From Anarhynchus alexandrinus (Eukaryota > Chordata > Aves > Charadriiformes > Charadriidae), in NCBI GenBank assembly GCA_008711295.1, contig VUYV01000595.1:27501-91500 (forward strand): a stretch of DNA of 64,000 nucleotides, read 5' to 3'. Positions 9,690 through 22,399 of the stretch are shown one piece after another. Every line of letters starts with the position of its first letter. The first letter of the stretch is position 1. The notes under the pieces were generated by a model. The model was not told the DNA's origin, made no database searches, and worked only from the letters and a program-made list of their open reading frames with translations. The position numbers and the translations under genes were made by a program.

Positions 9690-12600
9690 ACCTAAACATT
9701 ATTGCTGTTATACAAGTTTTGGATAAATATATATTTTAAATGCTTTAGGATTTTAGATTATCATTTCAGGTTGAGATTCGGATCACTGAGTAACTGTGAA
9801 GAGTAATATGCCTTTAAGGAAGGAAGAAAGCACAGAAAGGTTTAAAAGCTTCTTTACAGAATAGAATTTAAAGTAGCTTCATTCATCTAACATGGAAAAG
9901 AAAAACCATTTAACTCCCTAACTTGGAGCTCCGATAGTTACATGACACACAATGGCTATCCCATGATGGAAAAAAAAATAATATTGCGGTGTGACTAGGA
10001 CAGAAAGCTGAGGTGAGGCGGGACCAACCCCTCGCTCCTGCCAGCCTCAGCTCACGGCTCTACTGGGAGAGGACAAGCCTGCAAGTGGATAGCTGAAAAT
10101 ACGCCCGCTCCTGTGTTTCGGTAGGGTAAAACCACAGATCTAGAAAGAGCAGCCTGTACGTTTACTGATTTTAAAAGCATTTTCCAAATGTTTTCTAAAT
10201 GTGACGAGTAACTTTAGCCATTAAAAGACTCCTTCAGTCCGAGAAGGGTGTGAATACCTCTTCAAACAGACCTCTGAAACCGTTTCAGCTCATGGCTTCA
10301 GAGAGATTATACCCTCAAACTACCCATCGAAAATTAAATTATTCTTCAACACCTGATACTGGAATTGAGTTTCCCGTTTCAGACGCTGCCCAGTACAACC
10401 AGCCGGGACTCTGCCCTGCGCTCTGTTATACCCCACTGGGATATTGTGGATCTGTGGCACATTCTTAGTAGCTTTAATTTCACGCAGTACAAGATATACA
10501 ATAGCCAGAAAATTATTGAGTGGATAAAAATCAGTCGGTAATAAAGAGAAGTGCACAGGTGAAAGGCAGCCTCCCTTCCCTCCCCCCTTAGCGAAGCATT
10601 CCTAAAGGCTTCTGCAAAGCACCTTCCATCAAATAAAACACAGGTAGTGGCAGGCTGCAGTTTTGGGAGGCGAGGAGGAGCCAGCTGTGACTGCTCGTGG
10701 CAGGCGGGGGGTGTTTCGGGGCCGGAGGCAGTAGCTGAGTCAATGCACCATGTGGACTTGGGATGCTCCGCTAATGGAGGGATCAGGAACGAGAGGGATC
10801 AGGAACCGGCAGAAAGGGAAACGGTCAGTGTCTGCCGGGGTATGAAGGATCACAATTGCAGGGTTGATTCATCAAATACTTCGATCCCCTTAAGTTAAAA
10901 AGGTTGGGGTGTTTTTTCTTTAAAAAAACCCCAAAAATAACTCTGTCTCGAGTCTGTAACTGGGTCGTTCTCCTCTGACTGAATGCTTCCTTTGTTTAGT
11001 CAAGGCCAAGTTAATTCAGCAACATGATCACCAACTGTAGTCGTAGATCTTTCCACGCTGAAAGAAATATTTTGTGTTTAGAGGTTGCCCAGCCTTATCG
11101 TATCACACAGCGAAAGCGTTTACCCATGCCTTGGAGGAACCCGTGAGAGGCACCCAAGCTCGGGGAGCAGCGCCGTCCCCGTCTGTCTCCCCATCCATCC
11201 ACTTGGAACGGCGTTGATGAAGGTCGTACCACTGCCAGGCAGAGGTGGAGAGCCTCCCCGTCACGCTGCAGGCTGGGCAGAGCTGAGCGAGTATTTTGAC
11301 TACAGACATAATTCAGGAGAAGCCACGTCCAACTTTCACCTTGGTGCTCCCCAGTAGGAGAGCACAAATTCCAGATTTACACAAGCGTTTTTCTCCTCCT
11401 CTGGCTACTAAAGTGAAAATCCCAAATTAATAAGGCTGAATATTTAGCTACGAAGCCATGTAATATTCATACTTACTAACTCCCATCTGGTTCAAACCAC
11501 CTTGGTAACGGTGAGCTGTTTGTGCATGAGTCACCTATAACCAAAGAATTTTTATTGTTGTCAGTGAAACCGCCTGTTTACGAAAAGGATGGATTTACCC
11601 GACAGGGTGTAACAATCTAAGATGCATTTTGAAAAAAGCACCAAATCTTTTTTTTTTCTTGCATTCTATAGCACGTAAAGAGGTGCGAGGTCCGTGTCTC
11701 AGGCCAGGCTGGGAGATACCGGTCCTTAATTCTGCCGCTTTACCTCCAGCAAGTCCCGGCTCCGTTCCTCCCCTATGAATCAGCGGGGTTACGCCTGACC
11801 AAGCCTGTGCTGCCAGGCTCCGGGACCCGGCAAAAGCCACGGGAACCTGCCCATTTCAGGGTGTTGCAGGCTGGATCCTACTCCGTTTAGAAAAACATCT
11901 GGAAAATCAAGAGGGCTCAATAAAAGCTATACAGCAGGGCAGAAAAAATGGACTTTGATACAGCAATCGCAGGACATTCTTTCTTTATGACACATCATGC
12001 ACTTCCCCCTGTGCATACACACCTGCCCGGGGCCGTGAGAGCCACGAATTCACCCGTCGTTTGCGGGACTGGGGCTGGGGGCACACACTGCTGGTTATTT
12101 TTGCATCCCCCCCCGTATTACAGAGCTGGAAACGTTTCCATAAAGTTAAGCTTTTGGGCACGTTTCCATTTAAAACACCTTTGCAGATACAGCGTCGAGG
12201 TTGTTTTTGGCACGCGGTGGCAATGCCCCCATTTATACAGCCTCCCGGGGCCCCCCCACCCCTGCCCCGCCGAATTTCCAGCTGAACGGGCGCGCTCATC
12301 TCCAGCGAGGTGGGGATGAGGGCTCACCCCTCAGGCGGCTCCCGCGGCACTTGGCCGTGACAGGAGAGGGGGGACGGGGAACAGAGGGCTTCGGTCGAGG
12401 TTTTGGGGTTTTTTTCAGGAGATCTGGAGGTGGAGAGCCAACTCCGGGCCAGGGCAGGCAGGTGCTGGTTAGGAGACGCACAAATTCAGTGTTTTGCCAC
12501 CCAGAAAAAGAAAAAAAAAGAAAAAAAAAAAGGGTGGCCTTTGCATCAAGCTGTGTCGCAGGCTTTCAACTAGAGACAAAGTCAGCTATTGTTTCTCCGG

Positions 12601-14191
12601 CAGTTAATATAGACTAGTTTTGAGCCAGAAGCTCAAAGAGAGAATTAATTCATCCTTTCAGCTGCCCTGTTGCACACAGAGCCACAAACTCAGCTTCAGC
12701 TCCCGGTAACGTGGCAAAGCGTCCGTCCTCGATCCGAACAGCCTCGCGGCTGTGCAGCCACGTGCTCCCGCGCTCACCTTCCCGCAGCATCGCGAGCCGC
12801 GAGAACCGGGAACGCCACCGGGGGGGTGTCGAGGCAAACCGTAATTTCAGAAAGTAATAAAAACACAGCGTGCTTCAGTGAGACCTGAAGGTGCCCGGAT
12901 TTGCCTCGCGAGGCGCTAGGAGGGAGGAAGGGCGGGGGGAAAAAAACCCAAGTTCAAACCGGCTCGCGGGAGCTGAGGCATAAAGGTGGCCTCGGGCGAA
13001 CACCGCGCTCCGTGCGGCGTCTGGGTATCGGTACGTGTCCCGATGTCAGAGCGGCACCTTTATGTAAGCGTTTCTCTCAGGTTCTGGCGTGAGCTCTCCG
13101 GGTTTAGCTGTTGTTAAAACACATATTAAAAGCGTTTCCTCTCCCTGCCAAGACAAAGTTACACAAACTGCAGGCAGCTCCACTGTGCAGTAGCAGCACC
13201 AAGAAAAAAAAAACCCCAAAACCAACAAAACCAGCAGTAATTCTGCCTGCGTGGCTTCTGTCTTCGGAGGGGCTGCAGCCCCTCAGCTCTCACAGACGAC
13301 GAGAACTGAGGAAGCGGAGACGGGTCCCCAGAAAGGAACGCCCCCGTTTCGAGAGTGGTGCCTGGAAATCTGAACCAGATCGACTCTGCCGTTGACTTGC
13401 CCAGGAGCAACGTCTGAACCGGACTGTGAACTGCCGATTTCCCAATTCTGATTTTCTGCCTTTAAAATGCTGGGCCACACACATTTCTCCTCTCCCTCCG
13501 TGTGAATGCACTTATTCATGGGAACTACAGTAACTCCACCGTGTTCAGCAAAGTGCAGTCGCATCCTAAAAAACACTCCGGATCCTTCAGGGCAGGACCG
13601 GCGACGCGGACAAGCCAGGGTTAGGGGAGCAAAACAAGCCAGAGGTGTTTGCCCACCAGTTACAGGCCAGGACCTAAGGCACGCTCAGATCAGAAGACTT
13701 TCTTAGACACTTGTGAAATGTATGTCAGAACCGAGATTTGAGCCTAAAATGGAAAAACCCCACCATGGCACCACCGCCACGTGGGTGGCTGAGGGTCCTG
13801 CAGCTCAAAGCTTGCACGGCTCAAAGGTACCCTCCAGTTACCCGGCTACGCAGTCGGGTCTGCCAGGTCCAGCTCAGATGCCTGTTGTCGAATTTTTTAT
13901 TTTTTCCAACACCCTAACTGCCCCTCTTTCCCTGACAAATATCGTATGTGTCATCTACAGCTTCCCACTACCTCTGGCCGGTTGTCTGGGATTCCCCATC
14001 CCGGACCAGGACATGCTTTACCACTTGTCCAAGTTTCCAGGCAGAGCTGTGGAAGTCAGGACGCAATAAAACCCCCCTCCATCCAGAAATGCTAAACAAA
14101 ACGGAAATTTTAAACAAATACATCATCTGAAAGAAAATGGTCTGTTTAACGTGCTGTGATTATATAGTAAGGCTCTTGAAAAGATACTTAC
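9690..14191. other. Probable NCMAP 5' intron
   Basis: About 4.5 kb of mixed composition with no recognised coding exon or interspersed repeat. GC-rich patches lie near 12.2-12.5 and 12.9-13.0 kb. A facing pair of SOX-type sites occurs at 12576-12592. Assignment as intron depends on the candidate upstream exons being real. Confidence 0.4.
12576..12592. promoter_or_regulatory. Facing pair of SOX-type sites in the NCMAP 5' region
   Basis: ACAAAG, five bases, TATTGT: two inverted HMG-box half-sites facing each other, similar to the dimeric arrangement used by SOX10 at Schwann-cell genes. It lies about 3.2 kb upstream of the NCMAP start codon. The second half-site is off-consensus (TATTGT for CATTGT). 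Inference only. Confidence 0.3.
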
Positions 14192-14255
14192 AATAAATCA
14201 CTTGGTCCAATGGCTGCATTTGCAGAAGACTGAGTTACTTCATTATTATTGAGAT
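14192..14255 (-). other. NCMAP: Candidate non-coding exon of NCMAP
   Basis: On the minus strand a 64-bp segment lies between a CGCTTCAG acceptor and a near-perfect donor GTAAGTATC. It has no sustained frame (its only ATG is stopped after two codons), as expected of a 5' UTR exon. It sits on the right strand and side to splice onto the 9355 acceptor. Confidence 0.35.
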
Positions 14256-16937
14256 CTGAAGCGATTCATTTAAGAGGAAATGGAATAACGTTTTAAAACA
14301 AAACTGCCATTTACGTGCGACGCACAGATGACATATCAGATATCAAGAGAGACCTGAGAGCAATTTTACAGCTTATTCCTGACAGGAACGCCAGAGGTTT
14401 TCTTTGGTGGGCAGGTTTTTTTTTAATTCTTATTAGAAGGCTCTTATTCTACATTTTTAACTTATGACTGTACACACACGAGATGCTGAAGTAACCAACC
14501 ACGAGTGGTGTGATCAAGAGCTGGCAAACAAGAAGTCCGACGGGATCCACCTTATTATAACACGGAGGGAAAGGTGCAATACGCTGCTTGGTCTTTTTTT
14601 TTGGGTGGGGGGAGGGGAGAGAAGGATTTCTTACTTTCCCACCACACAGAACCATGTCGCGAGACTTAAAGCAACACAACGCACGGACTGAGCACACCCA
14701 TTTCCAGGTCCGCGGGGTGGTCTCCAGGGCTCAGGCAGTGGCCATAACGTCTCTTGTTTTGCCCCCGCAATGGGAAAAGCCCTTTGTAACAGCGCAGAAT
14801 GACACGCGAGTGCTTCGTACATCCTTCGGGGCCGGAGCTCGCGCGCCATTCTCTGCACTGTGTCAACATCATAGATCGTTTTTTTTCCCCCTCAGATGTG
14901 CTCTTCCACCAGAAGGCATTGTGGGAGCAGATATTGAGGGTTTTCCCTCCCTTGGTGTCTGGACATCCTCCGTTTCAGCCAGCGCTGCACAGCTTCGGTA
15001 GCTCAGAGTACGGCTGCACATCTGGGAACGCGGGACACAGCCCCCGCGCGGTAAGTGCCACGTTTCGGGAAGGGATCAGACGCGCTTCTGTATTACCTTT
15101 TACAGCAACCGGGTAGAGGTATACCCCTGCATCCCAGAACCGCTGCTTGTGTGCTAGAGGCAGCTCGTACGCACACAATTCAGTCAGGAAAATCAACATC
15201 GGGGACACGAGGGACGGCCAATTCATAGTACAGAACAACGCCTGAGGCTGATTCTCAGCTCCTCCGGACTCAGCAGGAGCCGGAAGCCCCTTCCACGCAC
15301 CGAGATATTGGCAGAACCGTATTTGTGAGCCGCAGCAGTGCCCGGCAGCACAACTAACCTCTGATTTGGGCAGGAAAAAACGCCGTCTGGTGGGTTAACG
15401 AGACTCACCACCGCAACGGGCGAAGAAAATCCACCCGCAGTCAGGCAGTGAAAAGCGGTGACGGCGGCGGCGGGTGCAAAGCATCGCAGGAGCTCAAAGC
15501 CCACGCGGGTTCCCCGAACACAACGATGCAGTCAGGCTCTTGGCTTGCTATAAGGTGGTTCTACCCACCGCGCATGGATAAGGTCCCGGGCGCCCTGCGT
15601 GTTCCCGGGAGAACTCAGGTGGGGGGCGCAGGAGGGAAGGATGTGTAATTAGCGGTTAAATATTACCCGGGGAAAAAAAAATGATTCAGAAAGAAGAAAA
15701 ATGCCTCCAGGCACCTGTACGAATCTCGGGGCAGGAATGACTCATGGGGGAGGGGGAATGAGACTCAAGGTGACGAATTCTAGAAACCATCAGTGTCTGC
15801 GCTCAGATGGAAAGCCGGGAAATCAATCTGAGCGGGACCCTCGGTTAGAGCCGGGCAGCGGGCGGTGGCATCGGGTCACGCATCCCTCAAATCACACCAC
15901 CCAACAATTGGTCTCCGCTGTTCAGAGAAATCCCCGCAAAGCGCACGTTGGTGGTAAAGTCAGTGGATCTGGACAAATAAACCACAAAAAAAGCGGGTCG
16001 CCCTTGAGGACTGTCTGCTTCTGTTCTCGCGGGGGAAAAGCGACGCCGCTTTGTGCACATCGTGCTCTAGAAAAGGCTCCGGTGCCGCAGGACTCATTTC
16101 AGCTCTTCAGCAGTGTCTTTGGAAAACTCCCTACAGCTTTTCGGGTCCCTGGAGAAGAGAGTTTAAAAAAAAAAACAAACCCATTGCAGATTCAGCAGTG
16201 TTTTTGCAGAAATGATTACCGGGCTCTGTACTTTGCTGGATCTGCCATTTCCCAAACGGCTGGAGCAGTTCAGGAGGTCACACTGTTGTAGAAATCCCCT
16301 CTCACCTGGATTTTCCATCAAGGCATCTGCTTTACTCCAGGCACAACCCATAAATGCTCCAAAGCAGGACAGAGGGGATTCAGACTGAAACTCCCAGTGT
16401 GGGAATTGCAGCATCAACCCTTTTATTTAAAGGCCAGAAAGAAGCACCTGTCTGAAAGTCCAACATGAAATGGAAGATCCCCAAATGTTCCCAATTAGAA
16501 AGGAAGAAAGTAAAAAATCAAACAAAACGCAAGGGGCTGTGGTGTGGAAAAGGAATCACAGCCTAGAAGGGATCGGTTTCATTTAGGGCCAAAGTTTTCG
16601 ATAACGGTAACTTTAAACGGAGTGTTGTAACTGCATCACTTAGAGAAAGAAACTGTCCCACCGCTTCCAGATCAACCCCCTCATTTCTGGGCTCTAACCC
16701 GCACCGAACTGGTCTGAGCGTGCGTTCCTGTGCGAGGTGTGCCTCCTGCCCGCTCCCCGCAGCTCCACGGCTCCTCCGAAAAGACAAGGCCACCATTGCT
16801 CGGGGAAGAAAAAGAGGAACCAGCGATAGAGAAGCATTTCCCCGCTGGTCCAGAGCTGCACAAACACATCTCAGTGTGGTCTTGGCCCTCTGGAACACCA
16901 CCGCTCCGGCCGGCCGCGCTGCTCCGGGAGACCACGA
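14256..16937. other. Unassigned stretch, probable NCMAP intron
   Basis: No coding exon or known repeat recognised. GC content is moderate with scattered CpG. Overlapping short frames carry no domain signal. Confidence 0.35.
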
Positions 16938-17443
16938 CTGGAATACCGTGTCCAGTTCTGGGCTCCCCAGTTCAAGAGGGACAGGAAACTGCTGGAGAGA
17001 GTCCAGCGTAGGGCAGCTGAGATGACTGAGGGACTGGAGCATCTCCCGTATGAGGAGAGGCTGAGAGCGCTGCCACTCTTTAGCCTGGAGAAGAGAAGGC
17101 TGAGGGGAGACCTTATTACTGCGTACAGTATCTAAAGGGTGGGTGGAAGGAGGATGGAGCCAGACTCTTTCCAGTGGTTCCCAGTGACAGGACGAGGGGC
17201 AATGGGCACAAGTTGGAACATAGGAGGTTCCGTTCAAATACACGGAACAACTCCTTTGGGGTTGGGGTGGCAGAGCAGTGGCACAGGCTGCCCAGGGGGG
17301 TGGGGGAGTCCCCTTCTCTGGAGGTTTTCAAGCCCCGCCTGGATGCAGTGCTGAGTGCTGTGCTCTGGGCAGTCCTGCTTTGGNTGGGGCTGGGTGATCT
17401 TAAGAGGTCCCTCCAACTCTGAAAATTCCGTGATTCCATGATT
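16938..17443 (+). mobile_element. CR1 LINE, divergent subfamily, plus orientation
   Basis: Sense CR1 3' region: CCAGTTCTGGGCTCCCCAG, GAGGAGAGGCTGAGAG, TTTAGCCTGGAGAAGAG and the tail TTCCGTGATTCCATGATT. Its tail and body differ from the elements at 201 and 6905, suggesting another, older subfamily. Contains one undetermined base at 17384. Confidence 0.9.
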
Positions 17444-17528
17444 TCTCTGCTTATCGAAACATGTGCCAAAAAAATAGATATGGCAGCTACGCTCTCCTAC
17501 AAACAGGAGTCTCCACCAAGCTGTGACA

Positions 17529-17574
17529 TGGTCTTTAAGGTCCCTTCCAACCCAAACCATTCTGTAATTCTGTG
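17529..17574 (+). mobile_element. CR1 3'-tail fragment
   Basis: TTTAAGGTCCCTTCCAACCC followed by a degenerate ATTCTGTAATTCTGTGA tail. Separate from the element ending at 17443. Confidence 0.75.
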
Positions 17575-18142
17575 AAATACGTTCACACGTTCTCACAAAG
17601 CAATTTAAGAGTTTTCTCCCCAAGAGGGACTCGGAGCTCAGCATCCCACCACCAGCCCTGGCACTGCCCTGCCTGCAGCGGGAAGCACATCCCCTCTCCC
17701 GGGGACCCGGCTGCCCCAGCCCCGTTGCCCGGCTGTCTTTTCCGTGCCGCTGCAAAGCGCTGCAGGACAGATGTCGCACGGCCCAGTTCTCACGGGCAAT
17801 TTAGAGAAGCGGAACTCGATGGCCCATTTTCTCTTACTGGAACAAGACCGACAGAAACCACAAAAACAATGTCAAAGCATCGTATCCAGCTGGAGAACAG
17901 CATGAAATTAATTAACATCAGTAGCACAGGGCAGATCTGGGCTCCTGCTGTGGCACACAGATCTGGAATCAGATCCAATTCCAAAGTTTCCCAGAGTTCA
18001 GGGAGTTTTTATATCTTGTCTGGCCAGTTCGCGTCCCTTCCCTGTAAAGGGCTGGCTGAGTTACATGAGTGCAGCAAAGCAGCTTTCCGTGGTGGTTCTG
18101 ACAACGAAGAACAAGAATGAGGTTTTTAGAGCCACCAAAATG

Positions 18143-18227
18143 TATTTGTATAACCATATGGCATACGCGCAGNCAGAGCCACCATTTGTATATTTTATAT
18201 TTGTATAACCATATGGCATACGCGCAG
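18143..18227. repeat. Two copies of a 30-bp unit around an undetermined base
   Basis: An identical 30-bp sequence occurs at 18143-18172 and 18198-18227 (offset 55 bp), with N at 18173 immediately after the first copy and related AGAGCCACCA flanks. Either a short tandem duplication or an assembly join error. Confidence 0.85.
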
Positions 18228-21100
18228 GTGCGAGTGACCCCTCGTGCAGAGCACAGCCCCAACAGAAGAGGGGAAACCCAGCAAAAACCTCTTCTGCTTC
18301 GCCCAGACCTATGGGGAACTCACCTTACAGAACAAAGAACTGCTAAAATACTGTCAGCCACTTGTGACAAGGGAAGGAAAAAGGGGTTACCTGGAGCTAA
18401 TTAAGACTCTAAGGACAATAACAATCACAAACCGGAGACACACAAGCCAAATGTGTTGAAGCCTACAGCCTATCCTCCACCTTCCTTCCCAGCCGAGCCA
18501 AACCACAGCTGTGGCCCAGTACCATTTGTGAATGATTTGCCCAAACCAGGTCTGGGATCCCAGCCTGGAGAACCACTTCTCCCAGTTCCCATAGCATTGC
18601 ACACCTCCCTGGCCAGCGCCTTCTGTTCTCTGAACCATTCCTCGCCCGTGGGCAAGTCGCTCACCCAACGGCACGTAGATGCCAGAAACAAATCCGCAGA
18701 GGAAGGCAGTCCCCGACGAGGCTCGGGCACCCCTCGCTGCGTCCAGGAGAGCCAGAGAGATGGGAACAGCTACTTCTGGCTTTACCTTATGCCGAGATTC
18801 CCACTCGCACTGTGACCCCCGGCAGGCTGGAATGAGTGCGCACCCTGAGCCGCCTTTCATGTCAGAGAACTCCACATTTATCAGCACAAACCGAAGCGTG
18901 TGAATCAACACAGCTCCTGTTTGCTGGCAGACGGGTGTTTGTTTTCCTCTTCTAAAGACAAATACATTTGCTAGGTCAAGAGTTTTGAGGCTTCCATTAC
19001 AGACTAATAAGTAAATAGCAAACTTCTTCCTTCCAAGTAATTATTTGGGTTTCTATCCTGCTCTGAGCAGAAACATGAAACAACTGTGCAGCGCACAAGG
19101 CTGCGGCACTCCGGATCGGCACAGCCCAAGTCCCCGAGCGGTGCTGCGATGATCCGTGGGCTCATTTCACCCTCCTCAGTCTGAGCACTGCCAAATCCCA
19201 CCAAAAAAAAATAAAATAATCACCTTCTCTGCAAGCACACAGCTGAGTGGTTAAGTGCTGATGTCAGGTGGGATGACGGGAGGTGTGTGTTTGGTCCAGG
19301 GGGCTGTCTCCATCCAAACGGGGGGTTGGGATAAAGGCAGAGCCCCGTTCCTCTGCCCGCTCACCCAGCCTGGCGCTTGAAGCATCGGCACCATCAGCCT
19401 CGTCGCTGGGCAGGGGCACCCCCTGGTAGCTCGTCCCGAGCGGCCGACGGCGAGGAAGCACCGTGACTCCAGGGCCCCAGGAATTAGGTTATAACTTCGT
19501 TGCTCCATGGAGGTGGTTGTGAAAACCTTGAGCTATGTATGTCAGTGGGAAACTGGATGACTCAGACATCCCAGAAGCTTTTTTTTTCCCCTTGCTTTCC
19601 TCCTCTGTGATCTCCATTCATGCCTCATATCATCTCTCCCTGCAAGAGCCCTAAGGAACCCTATAAGTTTTTCATTTGCATTTCCTGATGTCTGTGACTC
19701 TCGGTAAAAGCAGCACAGTCATTCCCGACACATTTTTTTTCCCCTCTCCCACATGCCCAACAATAGACCAGGTCAAGGCTCACTCGCCGGTTCCCACCAA
19801 ACCCCCTCCTAATACAGCCGCTCTTCAGCGATGCTGCTCCCAGCCCGGCCCGAGGGCATGAGAACCCGGCACGAGAGGTATCGCCCCGCGGAGCCGGGGC
19901 TGCTCTGGGCGGGCGCCAGCATCCCACAGGGGCTTCGACATGGATGGATTTACCCCGTGAGCACAGTAGCTGCTGAGCTGAGCCCATCGTTGGCGCTTGG
20001 CGTATCACTCCCGGGCTCCTCCAGCTCCTTTGTGCGCTAAATCCTGACTGATTCACTGTTTATTGCCATAAGTAAGATGAAGAATTTAGCGTAACTAATA
20101 AAAGTCACGCTTTCAGTAGCAGATGACAGATAGGAGCGGGGCTGGACAGGAAACCTCATGAATCGCTGCCAACAGGGGAGCCAAGTCTACTGCCAGTTTG
20201 GAGTTTTAGGACTTTTGTCCTCTGCCTGCAGCTCGCGCAGGTGGTACAGTGTGCTCCCCAGCTCCGGGACTGGATCTTCTGCAATTCAAGCTGTTCGTCT
20301 AGCAGGAAAATGCAAATCCCAATACTGTTGTAAGAACCTTTGCAAATCCCATATCCTTAAGTTTTTCCTGTGTTAAAAAATATATATAAAATTCTGCATG
20401 CAATATGGAATGCAACTCCTTTCTCTTTGCAAACCGCAGGACGAAGGCAGTCGCAAGGTTTCTTCAAGTCCTGCACACGCAAAACTGGTTGAATGGATGA
20501 GGCACATTCCTCTCCCCCAAGAACAGTGCGTAGACAAACACGTAGGCAGCGCGATACGTTACACTTAAACCCTACCCTCCATCAGCGCTCTTGGCAAGCC
20601 CTCAGCGTCTAAACCGGGCATCCACAGCCCAGTTACCTGTGCACACAGCGAGATGGTAATTCTTACGGGGCCACGAAGTCACCGACTGCTGCCCTGCCTT
20701 TGTCTTCTGCTTCCTGATCACCAAATCAAACCCTCCTGCCCGAACACTTCACCCAGCACCATGTATCACATTAGTGAAACTTGTTTACAAAATACTATGC
20801 TTCCTTTAGCACGGACTTCCTGGGGCATTAAGTACCTTAATGATCATGAAAAACCAGAAATCGCAGTTCAAACCTGTCAGCAACTTCAGCGTGTTCCCAA
20901 ATAATGAAAGCAGTATAGTTTTGTTCTGCTGCTGGAGACACTCAGCGAACTGTAACACGATGCTCCAAGCTTTCTACTGCTTTTCATGTTAAATATTAGT
21001 CTGCCGGCCCTTTCTAGCACACTGCTCAGCAGGTTAAAAAAAATAAAACAAATACCAAACCACCAACAAAACCTTATTTATAGTGCTGGGGTTGAATACG

Positions 21101-21152
21101 TCAGGACAGGAGGCTCAGCATACCCCTCAGGACAGGAGGCTCAGCATATCCC
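21101..21152. repeat. Tandem repeat, 26-bp unit, two copies
   Basis: The unit starts TCAGGACAGGAGGCTCAGCA and occurs at 21101 and 21127 with one difference (ACCCC against ATCCC at its end). Minisatellite-like. Confidence 0.85.
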
Positions 21153-21579
21153 CAGCGCTGAAAGGACACTGCAAGCGAGAGACCGATCTTTCAGCAGCCG
21201 TGCAACACTTCTCTCTCTGGGGAGGACCCAACTTGCCGGAGCGGCTCCGGTCCGTGTCCCTTCCAGGTTTCCAATTAATGAAACAACTGCTGAAGCACCA
21301 GTTTAGCAGAAAATCGCGCGAGGCCATCTGCTCCATATTTCTTTCTGGTTTAGAGTTACCGATAAAGAACTTTGCTGCACATAGCGGCGTTTACGGTGGT
21401 ACATATGAGCGTAAACCCGGCGTCACCCCACTGGACGGACACCCCTCAGGCATTGCGCTGGAGCACAGAGCGCCGCGGAGCTCTGGAGAGCAAAAATTAA
21501 ATTCATACCGATTGGAAATCCATCTGTACGGCCAACCGACCCCGGCAAGGTTTTCCCCCTCTCCGCTGCCCTGGCTAAT

Positions 21580-22050
21580 ACTCACGGGAGGATGCTGCAG
21601 CGCTTCAGGAGCTCATGGCCGGGCCGGGCTCTCCGGCGGCGGACAGTGCAGCCGCTCCCGGTCCCGGTCCCCGTCCCCCGCCGCCGGGGCCGGAGCAGCC
21701 GCCGGTTCGGTCCCCGCCGCCCCCGCTCCCTCCCCGGCCGGGCCGGGGGAGCGCTGCCCCGCTGCTGCCGCCCGCCGGGGCCGGTACCGACCGCCGCAGG
21801 TGGTTCCCCGCCCGCTCCGGCCCCCGGCACCGCCTCCCCGGGGCGGGGGGACGGGACACACACGGGCAGAGCCCCGGGCTGCCGCCCGCAGGCAGCGGCG
21901 GGGACGGGAGGGAGGACGGGGGAGAGGGGTCTGACACCGGAACGGCTCCGGCAGACGTCAGCCAAATTGGAGGAGTTTAAGAAACACAGCGGCCGCCCCA
22001 GCGCAGCCCCCTCTGCGGTGGGAAGGGTGAAGTTACCCCAAACCGGCAGC
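21580..22050. promoter_or_regulatory. Orphan CpG island, candidate NCMAP promoter
   Basis: About 470 bp of very high GC with dense CpG, no coding sequence recognised. On the minus strand the island ends in a donor GTGAGTATT whose intron starts at 21585, pointing toward NCMAP 12 kb away. A cAMP-response half-site GACGTCAG lies near 21953. Open frames across the island on both strands are typical of CpG-island composition. Confidence 0.5.
21586..21950 (-). other. NCMAP: Candidate first exon of NCMAP (5' end undefined)
   Basis: The left border is set by the strong minus-strand donor GTGAGTAT at 21578-21585. The right border is only the edge of the CpG island. It could splice to the 64-bp exon at 14192-14255 and then to 9355. 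Alternatively it belongs to an unknown non-coding transcript. Confidence 0.3.
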
Positions 22051-22090
22051 CGGCACCGACCACCGAGGTACGGAGCTCAAAGAGCAGCTG

Positions 22091-22398
22091 ATCACAGAAT
22101 GGTTTGGGTTGGAAGGGACCTTAAGGACCATCCAGTCCCACCCCCTGCCCTGGGCAGGGACACCTCCCACCAGCCCAGGTTGCTCCAAGCCCCGTCCAAC
22201 CTGGCCTTGAACACCTCCAGGGATGGGGCAGCCACAGCTTCTCTGGGCAACCTGTGCCAGGGGCTTACCACCCTCACAGGAGAGAATTTCTTCCTGATAT
22301 CTAATCTAAATCTCCCCTCTTCCAGTTTAAAACCATTCCCCCTCGTCCTGTCACTCCTCTCCCTGATAGGAGTCCCTCCCCAGCTCTCCTGTGGGCCC
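22091..22398 (-). mobile_element. CR1 LINE, 5'-truncated, minus orientation
   Basis: Starts with the reversed CR1 tail ATCACAGAATGG and the TTGGAAGGGACCTTA block, and matches the element at 201-708 closely until about 22398. It abuts the orphan CpG island. Confidence 0.92.
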
Positions 22399-22399
22399 C

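Larger units (their letters stand above)
17575..21585. other. Unassigned stretch, possible NCMAP intron
   Basis: About 4 kb without a recognised exon or interspersed repeat apart from the short duplications listed separately. Long frames in GC-richer parts are not supported by any protein resemblance. Confidence 0.35.

Noticed and set aside
16563..17243. 226-codon minus-strand frame
   Set aside because: More than a third is antisense CR1 (from 16938); no protein resemblance in the rest.
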